A stretch of DNA of 64,000 bases, from positions 124,001 to 188,000 of the forward strand of contig CAWICN010000001.1 in NCBI GenBank assembly GCA_963834725.1. The letters run 5' to 3'. The notes under the pieces are model-generated. The model was not told the DNA's origin. It saw only the letters and a list, made by a program, of their open reading frames with translations, and searched no databases. Below are positions 1 through 9,188 of this stretch, in pieces. The DNA comes from PALSA-693 sp963834725 (GTDB taxonomy: Bacteria > Actinomycetota > Acidimicrobiia > Acidimicrobiales > Palsa-688). Position 1 is the first letter of the stretch, and every line of letters starts with the position of its first letter. The position numbers and the translations under genes are program-made.

Positions 1-1
1 C

Positions 2-2101
2 GCTCTCACGGCCCTGGCCGCGGGCAAGTTCCTCGGTCTCAGCGATGTGACCGCGCTGACCCAACGAAGCGAGGGGTGGGCGGCAGGCCTCCATTTGGCC
101 GCTATGGCCCTGGCGCATGTGGACGATTCGTCGACGTTTGTGCGCCGATATTCAGGCTCCTTCGGACCGGTCGCGGAATATCTCGAGCATGAGATGCTCT
201 TGCGCCAGCCTCCTGAGGTCGTCAAATTCCTCCTTCAGACCTCGGTGTTGGACACTTTTACCGCCGACTTAGGGCAAGCGGTAAGTGGTCGGCCCGACGC
301 GGGCGAGATTCTGGAGTCGCTCGCCGACCGCGGCTTGTTCGTGTACCGGCTCGACTCTGGCGAACGGAGATACCGCTATCACCGCCTCCTGGCGGATCTC
401 CTCACAAGCCGGCTCCAACGGGAGGACTCGTCGCTGAGCCTCCACGCCCACGCCAGCGCTGCGACCTGGCTCGAGCGGCGTGGCCACCTTCGCCGTAGTG
501 CCTACCATTTCGCCCAGGCCCAAGCCTACGACCGGGCGCTCAGGTTGCTGTTCACCGGCCTAGGTGGCGGTCCGGCCAGTGGCCATCCCGACAACGGAAC
601 GACCCTCAGACCAGCAGGTGCACCTGGCGAAACCGGTCTCGAAGCAGACTTGGGCCGCCTGTACGTTCAAGCTGCGACTCTCCTCGCCGCCTACAGGGTC
701 TCCGAGGCTTCCCGGTTGGTGGGCCAGCTTTGCGAGGTCACCGCCGGTGACGCGGACGGGTTGCAGTGGCGGGCCCGTATCGATTTCCTTTGGGGGATTT
801 ACGCCGACCGGACAGCCGACGCCCCCGGTGTGCTGGACAACTGTCGATCCACGGCTGAGCTCATGGGACCGACCCTTCAATCTGCGCCAGGGTCAGTCGC
901 GGGCACCGCAGTCAAATCCGCCTGGCTCCGGAGCGTTGATGCTGCCATTGCAGCTCATCTTCCCATCCTCACTGCCCGAGCTCAGGCACGCCTGGGCCGG
1001 CCAGACCAAGCCCGAGCGACCTTGATCGAGCATTTCGGTACCGAAGACAGAGCCGAGGCCAGCCAACCCGCGACTCTCGCCATGGTGGCGTGTAGTCAAG
1101 GGCGACTACAGACCGCTTACCGGCTGGCAAGCGCGGCGCTGCACGACGGAGAGTCCGCCGGAGTCGACGATGTCGTCATCGACGCCCGGTTGGTGCTGGC
1201 CGAAGTGCTCTTCGAGCACAATGAACTTGGCGCCGCCGAGCAACAGGTGGTGGCCGCCCTCCAGTTGGCCGGTGCGGAGGAGGCCAACTACCCGATATGG
1301 GCGGTGGAGCTCGAGTTTGTTCGGGTGCTGATCGCCCAACAACATCTCGGCGAGGCGCTCCACCGCCTTGGCCGCCTGCGCCAGGCTGAGAGACGAAACC
1401 CTCCACCTCACCACTTGCTCCAAAAGCTCAACCAGCTCGAGATCGGCTGCCGGACCAACACGGGCGACCTGGACGGCGCTCTGCTCATCGCCCGAGCCTG
1501 CCCTCCTGGCGATATCGCCAGGGTGACGCTTGCCCGCCTCGACCTGCGCTCGGGGCGCCCGGAGCGCCTCCTCGGCCGGCTCAGCCCGAGCGCATCCGCC
1601 GGCATCGCGGCCGAAATCCGACGGCTGGTACTGGTCGCCTGCGCCGAAGAGCAGCAAGGTCAAGCGGGGCGCGCCAGGGAAACGCTTAGCCTGGCGGTGG
1701 CGACCGCCCGACCCGAGCACTACGTCCGTCCCTTCCTGGAGGAAGCGCCCCAGACGCTGCCATTGCTGCGCGGAATCGCCGCGGGTCGTCCCGACGGGTA
1801 CCTGACGCAGCTGATCGGCGAGGCGGAACGGCTGGTGCCCTCGGCCGCGGTCACGGGATCAACCACCATGATCGAGCCGCTCACAGACCGGGAAAGACAG
1901 GTACTCGAATATCTCCCCTCCCATTTGAGCCGGGACCAGATAGCCGTCCTGCTGTGCGTCTCGTCCAACACCGTGAAGACCCATATCCAGGCCGTCTACC
2001 GCAAGATCGGCGCCACCTCACGCGCCGAGGCGGTCACTTTCGCCCGCTCCCATGGACTACTCGGACTTACGCCGACGATGAATGGGTCGCCCCGGAAGTG
2101 A
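2..2101 (+). CDS. MalT-like LuxR-family transcriptional regulator (5' end outside window)
   Basis: The frame is open from base 2, and the first GTG at 47 lies inside a conserved part of the family, so the start is upstream of the window. The visible ~700 residues begin with the segment just after the STAND/NTPase core of large MalT/LAL regulators (LTQRSEGWAAGLHLAA). A long TPR-like helical region follows. The C-terminal ~65 residues are a LuxR/GerE helix-turn-helix (LTDRERQVLEYL, then SSNTVKTHIQAVYRKIGA). Regulators of this type sense a ligand through the ATPase/TPR part and activate transcription. The target cannot be told from this end of the gene. The next gene runs on the other strand. 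Confidence 0.9.
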   Translation, partial: ALTALAAGKFLGLSDVTALTQRSEGWAAGLHLAAMALAHVDDSSTFVRRYSGSFGPVAEYLEHEMLLRQPPEVVKFLLQTSVLDTFTADLGQAVSGRPDAGEILESLADRGLFVYRLDSGERRYRYHRLLADLLTSRLQREDSSLSLHAHASAATWLERRGHLRRSAYHFAQAQAYDRALRLLFTGLGGGPASGHPDNGTTLRPAGAPGETGLEADLGRLYVQAATLLAAYRVSEASRLVGQLCEVTAGDADGLQWRARIDFLWGIYADRTADAPGVLDNCRSTAELMGPTLQSAPGSVAGTAVKSAWLRSVDAAIAAHLPILTARAQARLGRPDQARATLIEHFGTEDRAEASQPATLAMVACSQGRLQTAYRLASAALHDGESAGVDDVVIDARLVLAEVLFEHNELGAAEQQVVAALQLAGAEEANYPIWAVELEFVRVLIAQQHLGEALHRLGRLRQAERRNPPPHHLLQKLNQLEIGCRTNTGDLDGALLIARACPPGDIARVTLARLDLRSGRPERLLGRLSPSASAGIAAEIRRLVLVACAEEQQGQAGRARETLSLAVATARPEHYVRPFLEEAPQTLPLLRGIAAGRPDGYLTQLIGEAERLVPSAAVTGSTTMIEPLTDRERQVLEYLPSHLSRDQIAVLLCVSSNTVKTHIQAVYRKIGATSRAEAVTFARSHGLLGLTPTMNGSPRK

Positions 2102-2233
2102 TGCCAGAGGGTCCGGGAGGGATCTGAGCGTCGCCGGTCGCGGCACGAACGGCAGGCTCGTCTCACCGAACAAAAGGGCCGGTTCCCGGGGTGCCGCTTA
2201 GCCGATCGGGGTCTGATCTGGTCGCCCGCCGGG

Positions 2234-2806
2234 CTATGGCGTCTCGGGCGGGCCGGAACTGTCGTCGGTCGTGGTCGCCGTCTGGCGTTGTCGTCCCATC
2301 TCCACCGCGCCGAAGATGACCTTCACCCCGAATCCCAACACGACCAAATCGGCCAGCATCTGGAAGATGACCATCAGCCGGGCCCCTTGGCTCTTGGCGG
2401 TGATATCGCCGTAGCCGACGGTGGAAAAGGTGGTGACGGTGAAGTACAAGGCGTCAGTGCGCGACAGGGGCTGGCTGAAACTCGTGGGTGTGGCTCGTTC
2501 GAGGAGGTAGTAGCCGCTCGCAAAGAGCAAGAGAAATAGCGGGGCGGTGATAGTCAGTGCTTCGACGGCTTTATACGCGGGATACTGCGAGTTGAGGATG
2601 CCCCGAACCTCCCACACGACAATGACGACCACACCGATCAAACCGACCACCAGCAGCAGCACTGAGGCCGCGTCGGAGAGATGGTCAAAGGGTAGGAGGT
2701 AGTAGGCGGCCACCAGTCCGGCGATGGTGGCCGCGGCCCGCAGCATGCCGAAGAGCAGAAGCGACCGGCGTTTGCTCGGTGGGGGAACACCCGGCAGGAA
2801 GGTCAC
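2234..2806 (-). CDS. Two-TM potassium channel family protein
   Basis: This 190-residue membrane protein has hydrophobic segments near residues 15-40, 47-67 and 85-103, a pore loop with the selectivity-filter sequence TVGYGD at about 129-134, and a last helix near 142-170. That is the Ion_trans_2 pore layout (TM, P-loop, TM) preceded by two extra N-terminal helices. No cytoplasmic RCK/TrkA domain follows, so gating is probably simple or by membrane voltage. It most likely passes K+ across the plasma membrane. It lies in the same direction as, but well separated from, the SHOCT protein gene, and converges on the LuxR regulator. Confidence 0.88.
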   Translation of the reverse strand: MTFLPGVPPPSKRRSLLLFGMLRAAATIAGLVAAYYLLPFDHLSDAASVLLLVVGLIGVVVIVVWEVRGILNSQYPAYKAVEALTITAPLFLLLFASGYYLLERATPTSFSQPLSRTDALYFTVTTFSTVGYGDITAKSQGARLMVIFQMLADLVVLGFGVKVIFGAVEMGRQRQTATTTDDSSGPPETP

Positions 2807-2944
2807 GTCCTTGACTCTCCATCCTCAAGACCGTCAGGCTCAGACCTCGGCCCGGCCTGGTCCAACTTCGGCTCCCGAGGCCCGAGCACAGAGACTAGGA
2901 GCATAAGCCCCAACGACCTCGCAGCGGAAGGCCGGCCGGCCCTG

Positions 2945-3343
2945 TCAGCTCAGGATCTTGGCCTTCTCCTGGTCGAACTCGGATTGCGAGATAACGCCCC
3001 TGTCCCTGAGGTCGGCCAGCTTGGCCAGCTGGTCGGCCCCGCTCGCGCTTTGTTCGGCCGCTTCTTGCACATACGAGCGGAATTGCTGGTCCCGAGCCTG
3101 GGCGTCCTGAACATCTCGCTGGCCCATTTCTTTGCCACGGGCGATCAAGTAGATGAACACCCCCAGGAAGGGCAAGATAATGACAAAAATCAGCCATCCG
3201 GCCTTCCCCCATCCGCTCAAGTCCTGGCTGCGAAAGATGTCGATGATGACCCTGAAGAGGAGAAAGATCCAGATGATCCAAAGGGACAGCCACAACAGGG
3301 TCCAGAAGGCACCCAACAGCGGGTACGAATACGCCAGCACCAA
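2945..3343 (-). CDS. PLDc_N / SHOCT domain small membrane protein
   Basis: The product has 132 residues. Residues ~8-30 and ~45-68 are two hydrophobic helices separated by a short polar turn, followed by ARGKEMGQRD, which is the PLDc_N-type membrane anchor common in actinobacteria. A linker leads to a C-terminal SHOCT motif (LAKLADLRDRGVISQSEFD, then KAKIL). SHOCT is a short domain at protein ends thought to mediate oligomerisation. Exact function is unknown. The ATG at 3343 gives a start just before the first helix. No partner gene is close enough to call an operon. Confidence 0.85.
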   Translation of the reverse strand: MVLAYSYPLLGAFWTLLWLSLWIIWIFLLFRVIIDIFRSQDLSGWGKAGWLIFVIILPFLGVFIYLIARGKEMGQRDVQDAQARDQQFRSYVQEAAEQSASGADQLAKLADLRDRGVISQSEFDQEKAKILS

Positions 3344-3504
3344 CTTCCTCCCATCTGTGCCGGTCGGCGGACGGCCCGCCGATGCCGCGGTCCCGGATTG
3401 GACCGCGGCGTCACAATGTCCTCAACCTGGTCTGTCGACGTCACCCCACCAAGGTGGTTTCAGAACCAACAGTTCACCACCCGAATCGGGGGAGGCGCCT
3501 TCCA

Positions 3505-4037
3505 CCGATCGGCGGATCAACGGCCACTCCTACACCATCGAGGCCGAACTGCAGGTTGCTGACGACAGAGTCGAGGGCGTCGTCGTGGCCGAATTCGACG
3601 CCATAGGCGGCTTCTCCCTCGGGTCGATGACCGCGGCCTGCTCCACCACAGTTACTCGATGATGGGCGTCGAGCAATACCACCAGGTCTCCACCGAGCCC
3701 CAACCGACCGGCGACATCACCGCGCGCATGCAGTTCGCCACCGCCCCCCAGCCGCGCACCGGAGGCGACGTGACCATCTACGCCAACCAAGCCAAGATCG
3801 CGGAGGGCTGCGTCGATCAGATCGTCCTGTTGGCGCTTCTCCCGATGCGCAGGCCTGGATATCGGCCGCGACAACGGGCTACCCGTCGGCCCCGCCTACT
3901 CCCAGAAGTCGCCCTACCCGTTCACCGGGACCGTCGAGAAAGTCATCTTCGACCTCCAACCAAAACCACACCGGACCGCCAAGCGGCTAGACCAAGTCCT
4001 CCACCACGCTGCCGTCGCCGGTGGGATCAGTGCCTGA
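3505..4037 (+). pseudogene. Arylsulfatase C-terminal fragment, frameshifted
   Basis: Three pieces in three frames match, in order, the C-terminal ~150 residues of the intact arylsulfatase at 17511-19916. These are NGHSYTIEAELQV...EFDAIGGFSL (3517-3620), then YSMMGVEQYHQVSTEPQPTG...TGGDVTIYANQAKIAEG (3653-3810), then LDIGRDNGLPVGP...YPFTGTVEKVIFDL, ending at the TGA at 4035-4037. The sulfatase catalytic domain with its CxPxR motif is absent. This is therefore the decayed 3' end of a second sulfatase gene, not a functional gene. A perfect CCGGCC/GGCCGG hairpin lies just downstream at 4094-4111. Confidence 0.8.
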
Positions 4038-4366
4038 CAGCAGGCCCGGCCCGCATCGCGTACCCCTGGTGGTGATCACCGGATGGTCACACACCGGCCG
4101 GGCGCGGCCGGTACGAGCGGCCCCCAAAGGGACAGGGACGGGGGCAAACCAATCCTGGCAGGAAGTTCCGCCATCGCCGGGTCCGAGCAGGACAGGCTGC
4201 GCAAGAGCCCGAGTCCTCGCCGCTTGCGAGGAGGCACGGTAGAAAGTGTGCCTGCACGGTCGTCGCTCACCCCTTGTGGGCGGTGTCGGGTGGACAGCTC
4301 TGCGCGAGCGTCTTCGCGTGAGCAGGACACGACAGCCGGGTAATTCTGGCATAAAGGCGGCCTGAC
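4038..4366. other. Intergenic stretch, no gene seen
   Basis: No frame here shows a recognisable protein. It contains one perfect 6-bp stem with a 6-base loop (4094-4111) after the sulfatase remnant, which could be an old terminator although it lacks a T-run. The last ~40 bases must hold the promoter or leader of the chloride channel gene; I see no clear -35/-10 pair. Confidence 0.5.
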
Positions 4367-5731
4367 ATGACCATGTCGGGCAGCGACGTTGTCGCTTTGC
4401 TGCGGACTCGCCAGTATCTGGTGCTGCTGGTCTTCGCCGCGGTGCTGGGAGCACCGATTGCGGCGGTGGCGTACTGGTATCTGGTCCTGGTGGCCGAGTT
4501 GCAGAAATGGCTGTTCAATCCCGACTACCTGCTGAAAGCGTTGGGCTTTCACGGCGAGCCGATCTGGTGGCCACTGCCCATGGTCGGGTTGGGCGGTCTC
4601 CTGGTGGGGTTGGCCATTCAGTATCTGCCCGGGCGGGGCGGCCACTCACCCGCCGACGGGTTCCAGGTGGCAGGAGCACCGTCACCCATTCAGTTGCCCG
4701 GGGTGGCGCTGGCCGCCCTGGCCGGCCTGGCCTTGGGCGCCGTCATCGGCCCAGAAGCACCCCTCATCGCCTTAGGTGGCGGGTTGGCGGCCGGCGCCAT
4801 CCGCCTGGCCAAACGCGACGCCCCCCCACAGGCCATCGGTGTGGTCGGCGCCTCGGGTAGTTTCGCCGCCGTCAGCACCCTCCTGGGCTCGCCGCTGACC
4901 GGCGCCTTTCTGGTGATGGAAGCGTCCGGGCTGGGCGGTCCGATGCTGGGACTGGTGCTGGTGCCCGGCCTGGTGGCGGCGGGGATCGGCTCGCTGATCT
5001 TCATCGGGTTCGATGCCTGGACCGGCCATGGCACCTTCTCGCTGGCCGTCCCCAACCTTCCTCCCTTCAGCCACCCCACCGGCGCCGAGTTCGGGTGGGC
5101 GATCGCCATCGGCCTGGCCGCCGTGGTGGTGGGCGGCGCCATCCGCTGGCTCGCCCTGTACCTCAAACCGCACGTGGAACGGCGCATTGCGCTTATGGCG
5201 CCCCTCGTGGGATTGGCGGTGGCGGGGCTGGCGATCGCCTACGCCGAGGGGAGCGGCAGGCCGTCATCGGAAGTCCTCTTTTCCGGGCAAACTGCCCTGC
5301 CATCCCTGCTGGAGAACAGCGCCACCTACTCCGTCGAGGCGTTGCTGCTGCTGTTCGCGTGCAAGGGACTGGCCTACGGCGCCTCGTTGAGCGCCTTTCG
5401 GGGCGGTCCCGTCTTTCCGGGCATGTTCGTCGGGGCGGCGGGCGGCGTCGCGTTGTCCCACCTGCCGGGGCTACCCATGGTGGCCGGCGCGGCCATGGGC
5501 ATCGGAGCCATGACCTGCGCCATACTGGGCTTGCCCCTCACCTCGGTCCTGTTGACCACCCTCTTTCTGGGCTCGGACGGGGTAACTCTCATGCCCCTGA
5601 CCATCGTGGCCGTGGTCGTCGCCTACGTCGGCCGGGCCTACTTCTCACCCCGACCCCCCGCACCCGCCCAAGCGGCTGAGTCGCCCGCCACAGCCACCGC
5701 CCCGGTCGAGTCGTCCGGCCTTGCCGCCTGA
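4367..5731 (+). CDS. ClC-family chloride channel or Cl-/H+ antiporter
   Basis: The 454-residue polytopic membrane protein has about ten hydrophobic segments. It carries the family landmarks GPEAPLIALGGGL (~125-137, the GxEGP-type anion-binding loop) and GGPVFPGMFVGAAGG (~345-360, the GGxFxP loop). It has the usual size for a bacterial ClC without CBS domains. The residue after GPE is Ala rather than the usual Gly of GREGP, a modest departure in the selectivity region. It should move chloride across the plasma membrane; channel versus exchanger cannot be decided by eye. A SulP gene follows 87 bases downstream on the same strand, so the two may be co-transcribed. Confidence 0.9.
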   Translation: MTMSGSDVVALLRTRQYLVLLVFAAVLGAPIAAVAYWYLVLVAELQKWLFNPDYLLKALGFHGEPIWWPLPMVGLGGLLVGLAIQYLPGRGGHSPADGFQVAGAPSPIQLPGVALAALAGLALGAVIGPEAPLIALGGGLAAGAIRLAKRDAPPQAIGVVGASGSFAAVSTLLGSPLTGAFLVMEASGLGGPMLGLVLVPGLVAAGIGSLIFIGFDAWTGHGTFSLAVPNLPPFSHPTGAEFGWAIAIGLAAVVVGGAIRWLALYLKPHVERRIALMAPLVGLAVAGLAIAYAEGSGRPSSEVLFSGQTALPSLLENSATYSVEALLLLFACKGLAYGASLSAFRGGPVFPGMFVGAAGGVALSHLPGLPMVAGAAMGIGAMTCAILGLPLTSVLLTTLFLGSDGVTLMPLTIVAVVVAYVGRAYFSPRPPAPAQAAESPATATAPVESSGLAA

Positions 5732-5818
5732 CCACCGGTCGGGCTTCACTGGCGGGAGTCCGCCGATGCTGCCGGCCGCTGACCAGCGGCGTCCACCACC
5801 TGCCCGGGACAGTGCCTG

Positions 5819-7489
5819 ATGACTCGTCGAAACCGGGCCCGCTTTTCCAACCTGCGACACGACCTGATTGCCGGCTCGGTGCTCGGCATCGAAAGCGTCC
5901 CCGACGGTCTGGCCACCGGACTGCTGGCGGGCGTGAACCCGCTCGCCGGCGTATACGGCTACATGGTGGGCACGGCCGCAGGAGCCCTGGTGACCTCCTC
6001 GGCGTTCATGGCGGTGCAAGGCACCGGCGCCATGGCGATCCTGATTGCCGACGTCTCGGCCGTACATCACGCCGCCAACCCCGCCCGGGCTCTGTTCACC
6101 CTGGCCATGCTGACCGGGGTGGTCATGGTCGCCACCGGTCTGCTCAAGCTCGGAACCGTGCTGCGTTTCGTATCCAACGCGGTCATGGTGGGCTTCATCA
6201 ACGCGGTCGGGGTGAACATCGTCCTGGGCCAACTAGCCAACCTCACTGGCTACAGCTCGCCCCACGGATCCCGCCTTACCCGGGCCGTGGACACGCTGTT
6301 GCACCCGGGCCGGCTGCATGGACAATCCGTGGCTATCGGCCTGGCCACCATCGTGCTCATCGTCCTGCTCGAACGGACCCCGCTCGGCCCTCTCGGGCTC
6401 GTCGTGGCGGTCGTGGTCACCTCGGCGGCGGCGCAGGGGCTGGGCTGGGACGTGGCTACCGTGCACGACCTGGGCGCCACCCTGGGCACGCTGCCCCGGC
6501 CCCAGCTCCCGGATCTGACCCTGGTGCCATCCCTGCTGATACCGGCCCTGTCGCTGACCCTGGTGGGCCTGGTGCAGGGAGCCGGCATCTCGGCCAACTT
6601 CCCCAACCCCGACGGTAGTTACCCAGACGCGTCACGCGACTTTGTCGGACAGGGCGTCGCCAACGTGGCGTCCGGGGTCCTGCAAGGGATGCCCGTCGGC
6701 GGCTCGGTGTCCGCCTCCTCGCTCAACAAGGCAGCCGGGGCCCGCACCCGGGCCTCGCTCGTGATCGCCGGCGTCGTAATGGCCCTAATCATCGTTGCCC
6801 TGGGTGGCCCTATCGACAACATCGCCATGCCGGCCCTGGCCGGTCTGCTGATCCTCGTCGGCGTACGGACCATCAAGCCGGCCGACCTGGCCTCGGTGTG
6901 GAAAACTGGGATACCCCAACGACTCGTGCTGGTAACCACGTTCCTGCTCACGATCGTCATCCCCTTGCAGTACGCGGTCCTCGCCGGCGTCGGCCTATCA
7001 GTGGCCCTCTACGTCGTCGGGCAGTCGAACAAGGTCACCATCAAACAACGGTTGTACACCGACGACGGACACGTCATAGAAGTAGACCCCCCCGAGCGTC
7101 TGCCCGCCAGCCAGGTCGTCATTCTCCAGCCTTACGGCAGCTTGTTCTTCGCGGCCGCCCCAACCTTCGCAGCCGCCCTGCCAGCACCCACACAACAATC
7201 GCGGCACGCCGTCGTCATTCTGCGCTTGCGCGAACGCAGCGACATCGGCTCGACGTTCATCGACGTGCTTCGACGATACGCCGAAAGCCTGGCAGCCGTC
7301 GGTTCGAAGCTGGTCGTGGTCTCCCTCAACGAGCAGCTGGCCGAACAGTTTCGCGTCACCGGTCTGGCCAACCTCCTCGGCGCCGAGAACATGTACGGTT
7401 CGACCGAACGGCTCGGTGCGGCCCTCGAACAAGCGCATCGAGACGCACTCGCCTGGATCGCGGCCCGAGACGAGAGCGGACCAACTTAA
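5819..7489 (+). CDS. SulP-family anion transporter with C-terminal STAS domain
   Basis: The 556-residue protein begins with the SulP signature region (DLIAGSVLGIESVPDGLATGL). About ten membrane segments run to residue ~400, with the conserved GMPVGGSVSASSLN stretch near 290. A cytoplasmic STAS-like domain of ~130 residues closes the protein. SulP proteins carry sulfate, bicarbonate or other anions. The gene follows the ClC gene in the same direction, and sulfatase genes also lie in this window, so sulfate uptake is possible but not shown. The ATG at 5819 is the first start in the frame. Confidence 0.9.
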   Translation: MTRRNRARFSNLRHDLIAGSVLGIESVPDGLATGLLAGVNPLAGVYGYMVGTAAGALVTSSAFMAVQGTGAMAILIADVSAVHHAANPARALFTLAMLTGVVMVATGLLKLGTVLRFVSNAVMVGFINAVGVNIVLGQLANLTGYSSPHGSRLTRAVDTLLHPGRLHGQSVAIGLATIVLIVLLERTPLGPLGLVVAVVVTSAAAQGLGWDVATVHDLGATLGTLPRPQLPDLTLVPSLLIPALSLTLVGLVQGAGISANFPNPDGSYPDASRDFVGQGVANVASGVLQGMPVGGSVSASSLNKAAGARTRASLVIAGVVMALIIVALGGPIDNIAMPALAGLLILVGVRTIKPADLASVWKTGIPQRLVLVTTFLLTIVIPLQYAVLAGVGLSVALYVVGQSNKVTIKQRLYTDDGHVIEVDPPERLPASQVVILQPYGSLFFAAAPTFAAALPAPTQQSRHAVVILRLRERSDIGSTFIDVLRRYAESLAAVGSKLVVVSLNEQLAEQFRVTGLANLLGAENMYGSTERLGAALEQAHRDALAWIAARDESGPT

Positions 7490-7684
7490 GGACCGTTGGT
7501 AGCGCGCACGTTGCGGTCGGCGTATACCCGCTGTCGCGGGATCGAGACCGAGAGTGGGCCGCCCACTGCCACAACTCGCGTAGGTGCGGGCGCCGCGCAT
7601 CCTGGATGAGCACTCGGCAGCGGACATGCCGATAGAGGGGGGCGCTCCCTGGAACGTCCGCAAAACGTGGAGCGCGTGACCGTG

Positions 7685-8200
7685 TTACCGGGCTGGAGGT
7701 TTCGCCTCCTGGCCACCATTGCCGTTGCCATCCTTGGCCCCCTCAGGGCCAGCGGCGAAGGTCTGCGCCTTCCTCCAGGGCCAGACTCCATCAATCTCAA
7801 CCGCGAGCGACCAGCTGAGCACAATCCTGACCACCACGATGGTGGCGAGCAGGGCCACACTCACCGCAGTTGGGTCGACTATGACCGTTCTGATGATGTC
7901 GGCGACGATGAGAACTTCTAGCCCGAGCAGGATGACTCTTCCGAGATGCTTCCGGAAGTAGTGATAGGCGCGAGCCCGGCGAGCGGGGATCAAGTAGAGC
8001 GCGCCGGAATGAACCAGAACGAGCAGTCCACCCAGCACCATGATGGCCACACCGACGCCCTCGACCACCTGGACGACGTTCTCGACGTTGTGATTGAAAC
8101 TCAGGGCACCTGCCCTCGATCCTCGTCTGGCACAGGCAAAAGCTAGTCCCGCCTCACCCACCGCCGTGGGACCTGGCGAACGCCGGTGGGTCTCCATCAG
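7685..8200 (-). CDS. DUF1622 family membrane protein
   Basis: The conserved part starts around NHNVENVVQVVEGVGVAIMV and contains three hydrophobic helices. It includes the family-typical stretches FRKHLGRVILLGLEVLIVADIIRTV and SWSLAVEIDGVWPW, which identify DUF1622. The frame is open further upstream (to 8266), but those residues look non-coding. The start given here is the internal ATG at 8198-8200; a TTG/CTG start nearer the first helix is possible. Function is unknown; it is a small inner-membrane protein often found alone in actinobacteria. A charged Gly/Asn-rich tail ends the protein. Confidence 0.75.
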   Translation of the reverse strand: MMETHRRSPGPTAVGEAGLAFACARRGSRAGALSFNHNVENVVQVVEGVGVAIMVLGGLLVLVHSGALYLIPARRARAYHYFRKHLGRVILLGLEVLIVADIIRTVIVDPTAVSVALLATIVVVRIVLSWSLAVEIDGVWPWRKAQTFAAGPEGAKDGNGNGGQEAKPPAR

Positions 8201-8566
8201 ACCGAGCGGCGCCCACCTACACGCCAGAGTGACCGCCCGCCGCCTCACGCAGCAATCGTCCACCAACTCGTTTCATCGCTCCTCGGCGACCTCGGGGCCA
8301 CCATGCACTGTGAAGGAAGGCCGCCCCGAGCGGGACCGGTGGCCCGCACTCGAACCACTGGGTCACAGTCAAGCGCACGTCCGCGGCTTGAGTCAGAGAC
8401 CAGGATTACCAGAAGGGTGACGGCGACTGGTCGGGAAGGTCCGGTGCTGCATCTGGTCAAGTGGGGTTGACCCGGGCCGCGGTGAGCTCCGCAAGCGATG
8501 CGTCGGCGTACGGCTTGGACCGCCTTACGACTTGGACCAGGTCACATTGTGCTTGGGCGTGAGGGG
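8201..8566. other. Intergenic stretch, no gene seen
   Basis: Short open frames on both strands here lack any recognisable domain, ribosome-binding site or coding bias. I see no strong repeat or hairpin. It separates the DUF1622 gene from the end of the DUF6325 gene pair. Confidence 0.45.
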
Positions 8567-8734
8567 TCAGCGGTCTCGTCGATCTTCTCTCCGGTCCCGA
8601 CGGTCCTCACGCCGATCTTGCCGTCGGTTGACACCGTGGGACACCACGGCCGCGGTGCCGACGACCGCCGCGGTCCGGGCGACAGGGGCGCCGATCACAC
8701 CTCGGCGTGCTGCACGGGCTGGTCGCAGTGGCAT
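8567..8734 (-). CDS. Small basic protein partner of DUF6325, SHOCT part missing
   Basis: A 55-residue product begins MPLRPARAARRG, followed by a hydrophobic Ala/Val stretch (ARTAAVVGTAAVVS) and a low-complexity tail of RRxDRR repeats. The N-terminus matches the small proteins that follow DUF6325 genes in many actinobacteria. Those usually end in a SHOCT domain, which is absent here and replaced by the charged repeat. The ATG lies one base after the DUF6325 stop codon, so translation is probably coupled. The encoded repeat (8567-8620) may be slippage-prone. Function unknown. Confidence 0.65.
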   Translation of the reverse strand: MPLRPARAARRGVIGAPVARTAAVVGTAAVVSHGVNRRQDRREDRRDRREDRRDR

Positions 8735-8735
8735 G

Positions 8736-9188
8736 TCATTCTCCTTCGCTGGGTTGGTCGGCTTCCAGGGAGGCCAGGATGGCTTGGATGGGGATTCGTC
8801 CGCTGGCGATGAGCTGGCCTCCTGCGCGGCGGGCGGCCGAAGCGAACGGTGCCGCCCAGGTGTTCTCCCAGACCAGCACACCGGCGGTGGTGCCGGGCTC
8901 CATGGCGGCGGCGAGGTGTGCGACGTCTTCTTCGGCTAGGAGTTCGGCGAGTTGCGTCTCGGCGACCCGTAGCTCGTCGAGCCCCTCCAGGTCATCGATC
9001 TCCAGGGCTTCGATGCTGCCGTCCGGGTCCTTTTGCAGGATGAGCAGGTCCAGTACCCGAACCAGTTTGGCGTCGACCAGTCTGGCGATCTCGGCCGCCA
9101 TTTCGCCGGTGAAGTTCGAGGTCGCGGGTGGGAACTCGACCACCAGGTAGTCGATGGGTCCCAATTCGTTGATGTCGATGTCCGTCAT
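8736..9188 (-). CDS. DUF6325 family protein
   Basis: The 150-residue acidic soluble protein begins MTDIDINELGPIDYLVVEFP, then has a helix rich in Glu/Leu (LVRVLDLLILQKDPDG). It ends with the conserved VLVWENTWAAPFASAARRAGGQLIASGRIP. This is the DUF6325 pattern: a two-layer protein with a conserved WENxWA element, annotated in actinobacteria but of unknown function and found with small SHOCT proteins. The next gene starts one base after its stop, so they form a two-gene operon. No membrane segment is visible. Confidence 0.8.
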   Translation of the reverse strand: MTDIDINELGPIDYLVVEFPPATSNFTGEMAAEIARLVDAKLVRVLDLLILQKDPDGSIEALEIDDLEGLDELRVAETQLAELLAEEDVAHLAAAMEPGTTAGVLVWENTWAAPFASAARRAGGQLIASGRIPIQAILASLEADQPSEGE

